Origin: Planctomycetota bacterium
GTDB taxonomy: Bacteria > Planctomycetota > UBA11346
Assembly: GCA_947440715.1 (NCBI GenBank)
Contig: CANETI010000116.1
Coordinates: 1 to 7,525 of the forward strand
Length of the DNA stretch: 7,525 nt
Reading direction: 5' to 3'
Shown: in pieces, positions 6,861 through 7,525 of the stretch
Position numbering within the stretch: the first letter of the stretch is position 1
Layout of the letters: the number at the start of each line of letters is the position of its first letter
Position numbers and translations under genes: made by a program
The notes under the pieces: model-generated
Databases searched by the model: none
What the model saw: only the letters and a program-made list of their open reading frames with translations
What the model was told of the DNA's origin: nothing

Positions 6861-6911
6861 ATTTTTACTCCTATTTATCATCTTTTTTTATCTCTTTTTC
6901 ATCTACTTTTA
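6861..6911 (+). other. G-free polypyrimidine tract
   Basis: There is no G on the plus strand in these 51 bases, and 42 of the first 50 are pyrimidines, mostly T. It lies between the first and second TTTAGAC copies. Such tracts melt easily and can adopt unusual structures, so this is a candidate DNA-unwinding element if the region is an origin. Confidence 0.6.
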
Positions 6912-6915
6912 GACG

Positions 6916-6938
6916 CTTTACCCATTCCTACGGTAAAG
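6916..6938. repeat. Perfect 7-bp inverted repeat framed by inverted TTTTAGAC copies
   Basis: CTTTACC (6916-6922) and GGTAAAG (6932-6938) are exact complements around a 9-base loop. They lie inside a larger inverted pair made by TTTTAGAC (6907-6914) and GTCTAAAA (6952-6959). It could be a regulator site or a cruciform. It is not followed by a T-run in the dnaN direction that would make it a good terminator, although an ATTTTT run lies further on (6946-6951). Confidence 0.5.
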
Positions 6939-6967
6939 TTCCTTAATTTTTGTCTAAAACTACTCCA

Positions 6968-6998
6968 TTTAGACAACTTAGTCTTATTTTAGACAACT
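6968..6998 (+). repeat. Exact 11-bp direct repeat with 20-base periodicity
   Basis: TTTAGACAACT occurs at 6968-6978 and again at 6988-6998. The 20-base period is about two helical turns, placing both copies on the same face of the DNA, as expected for cooperative protein binding. These are the longest matching copies in the TTTAGAC cluster. Confidence 0.65.
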
Positions 6999-7053
6999 CT
7001 TTCAACAGGGCTAACTACTCATCTTACTTCCCCTTACATAGATTTAGACGTTT

Positions 7054-7081
7054 TTGACAGACGGAGGATGAGGAGTAGTAT
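7054..7081 (+). promoter_or_regulatory. Candidate dnaN promoter giving a near-leaderless transcript
   Basis: TTGACA (7054-7059) is a perfect sigma-70 -35 hexamer. TAGTAT (7076-7081), 16 bases downstream, matches 4 of 6 positions of a -10. Transcription would begin about 5 bases before the ATG at 7093, leaving almost no leader. This fits the lack of a Shine-Dalgarno at normal distance: GGAGG (7063-7067) and GAGGAG (7070-7075) end 25 and 17 bases before the start. If transcription begins further upstream, those purine runs would instead be badly spaced ribosome sites. Confidence 0.4.
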
Positions 7082-7092
7082 AGGTATCTATC

Positions 7093-7525
7093 ATGGAAAA
7101 CACACCAAGTCAGTCGCTCCGTCTGCGTTGTGATCGTCAAGATCTCTTAGCAGCTATTCAAGCAGCTGACGCTGTTGTGCCCTCTAACAGCACTAAACCA
7201 ATATTGACCAATTTACTCTTTGATGCCAAAGACAATCAACTGGAAGTGATTGCTACTGATCTTCAGGTCGGATTACGGTCTGTTGTACAACGAGTTCAAA
7301 TTGAACATGCCGGACAAGCGGTTGTTCAAGCTCGTCAACTGGCAAGTATTTTACGCGAATCGTCCTCTGCGAGTGTATTATTATGGTTAGAACAAAAAGG
7401 TGAAACTAGCCAATTACATATCGATTTAGCAGACGGTGTTTATCAAGTACCTGCCGTCGTTGGAGAAACATTTCCTCCAGTACAAGCTTTTCCCCATGAT
7501 GTCAGTAAAGTAGTTATTCGTGGTC
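7093..7525 (+). CDS. dnaN: DNA polymerase III beta subunit (sliding clamp), N-terminal part
   Basis: The beta clamp encircles DNA as a ring-shaped dimer and tethers the replicative polymerase. The first 144 residues are present and the gene runs off the right edge. Landmarks of domain I are STKPILTNLLFDA (33-45), LEVIATDLQVGLR (50-62), matching the family's typical atDl-ig stretch, the QARQLASILRE helix (79-89) and ETFPPV (125-130). The reading frame has a TAG at 7081-7083 just upstream, so the ATG at 7093 is the first possible ATG start. A short polar N-terminal extension (residues 1-9) precedes the first family-like strand. The immediate upstream neighbour is a divergent lipoprotein gene and not dnaA. 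Confidence 0.95.
   Translation, partial: MENTPSQSLRLRCDRQDLLAAIQAADAVVPSNSTKPILTNLLFDAKDNQLEVIATDLQVGLRSVVQRVQIEHAGQAVVQARQLASILRESSSASVLLWLEQKGETSQLHIDLADGVYQVPAVVGETFPPVQAFPHDVSKVVIRG

Larger units (their letters stand above)
6848..7049. repeat. Cluster of six TTTTAGAC-type repeats in both orientations
   Basis: Copies of the core TTTAGAC or its complement lie at 6848-6855 (minus), 6907-6914 (plus), 6952-6959 (minus), 6968-6974 (plus), 6987-6994 (plus) and 7043-7049 (plus). Four of the six are the 8-base form TTTTAGAC, and several extend to TTTTAGACA or TTTTAGACG. Near-variants TTTTTGAC occur at 6816-6823 and 7052-7058. I noticed no copy elsewhere in the window. The clustering suggests binding sites for one protein. 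TTTTAGACA differs at two central positions from TTTTCCACA, a DnaA-box variant, so a divergent DnaA box is one possibility. Confidence 0.7.
6724..7092. other. 369-base non-coding, origin-like or regulatory region before dnaN
   Basis: I find no credible gene here. From 6861 to 7040 the plus strand has 12 G and 44 C in 180 bases, a strong strand asymmetry, and it is T-rich. It holds six TTTAGAC-core repeats, a G-free pyrimidine tract, a perfect inverted repeat and a promoter-like TTGACA near the gene. Regions beside dnaN often carry the chromosomal origin. The absence of canonical DnaA boxes here, and of dnaA itself, makes that tentative; a complex dnaN promoter is the alternative. Confidence 0.5.

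Noticed and set aside
6848..7049. CRISPR array as an explanation for the TTTAGAC repeats
   Set aside because: The repeats are only 7-11 bases long, occur in both orientations and have irregular spacing, unlike CRISPR repeats. No cas gene is present.
7068..7130. Short open frame starting at an ATG right after GGAGG, overlapping the start of dnaN
   Set aside because: The ATG directly abuts the purine run with no spacer, and the frame overlaps the well-supported dnaN frame. It has about 21 codons and no recognisable leader-peptide features.

Overview
The window looks like ordinary bacterial chromosome of moderate GC, with seven complete protein genes, one 5'-partial gene at the right edge (dnaN) and the tail of an unidentified reading frame at the left edge. 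I see no rRNA, tRNA, CRISPR array or insertion sequence. My best guess at the source is a member of Planctomycetota or the wider PVC group. The reasons are a HisRS of the subclass with an altered motif 3, a small conserved protein with a C-x-ATGR-x-L-x-PGE-x-FFS motif that I associate with planctomycetal hypothetical proteins, weak or absent Shine-Dalgarno sequences, and dnaN without dnaA directly upstream. This is inference; no search was run.

Layout. Positions 111-3051 hold three minus-strand genes transcribed in the order inositol-monophosphatase-family phosphatase, inactive-looking rhomboid-fold membrane protein, hisS (histidyl-tRNA synthetase). The first two are 6 bases apart and the third follows after 94 bases, so they may be co-transcribed. 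A 216-base divergent intergenic region (3052-3267) separates them from a plus-strand group: an AraC-family regulator with a cupin sensor domain (3268-4221), an M24 PepP-like aminopeptidase (4379-5587) and the small conserved protein (5669-6187). A probable secreted lipoprotein (6205-6723, minus) converges on that group. A 369-base non-coding region then leads into dnaN (7093 to the edge, plus).

How the genes work together. Most are housekeeping genes (translation, phosphate-ester hydrolysis, peptide trimming, DNA replication) and do not form one pathway. The regulator lies divergent to the phosphatase operon and upstream of the peptidase, so either could be its target, but nothing proves this.

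The most interesting DNA is the region before dnaN. It has six copies of a TTTAGAC core in both orientations and an exact 11-bp direct repeat with 20-bp periodicity. It also has a 51-base G-free pyrimidine tract, a perfect 7-bp inverted repeat, strong C-over-G bias, and a -35-like TTGACA very close to the dnaN start. A perfect consensus DnaA box lies about 300 bases away inside the lipoprotein gene. Together these suggest a replication-origin-like or multi-site regulatory region with non-canonical binding sites. The other point of interest is the rhomboid-fold protein, which keeps the family scaffold while every catalytic position is substituted.
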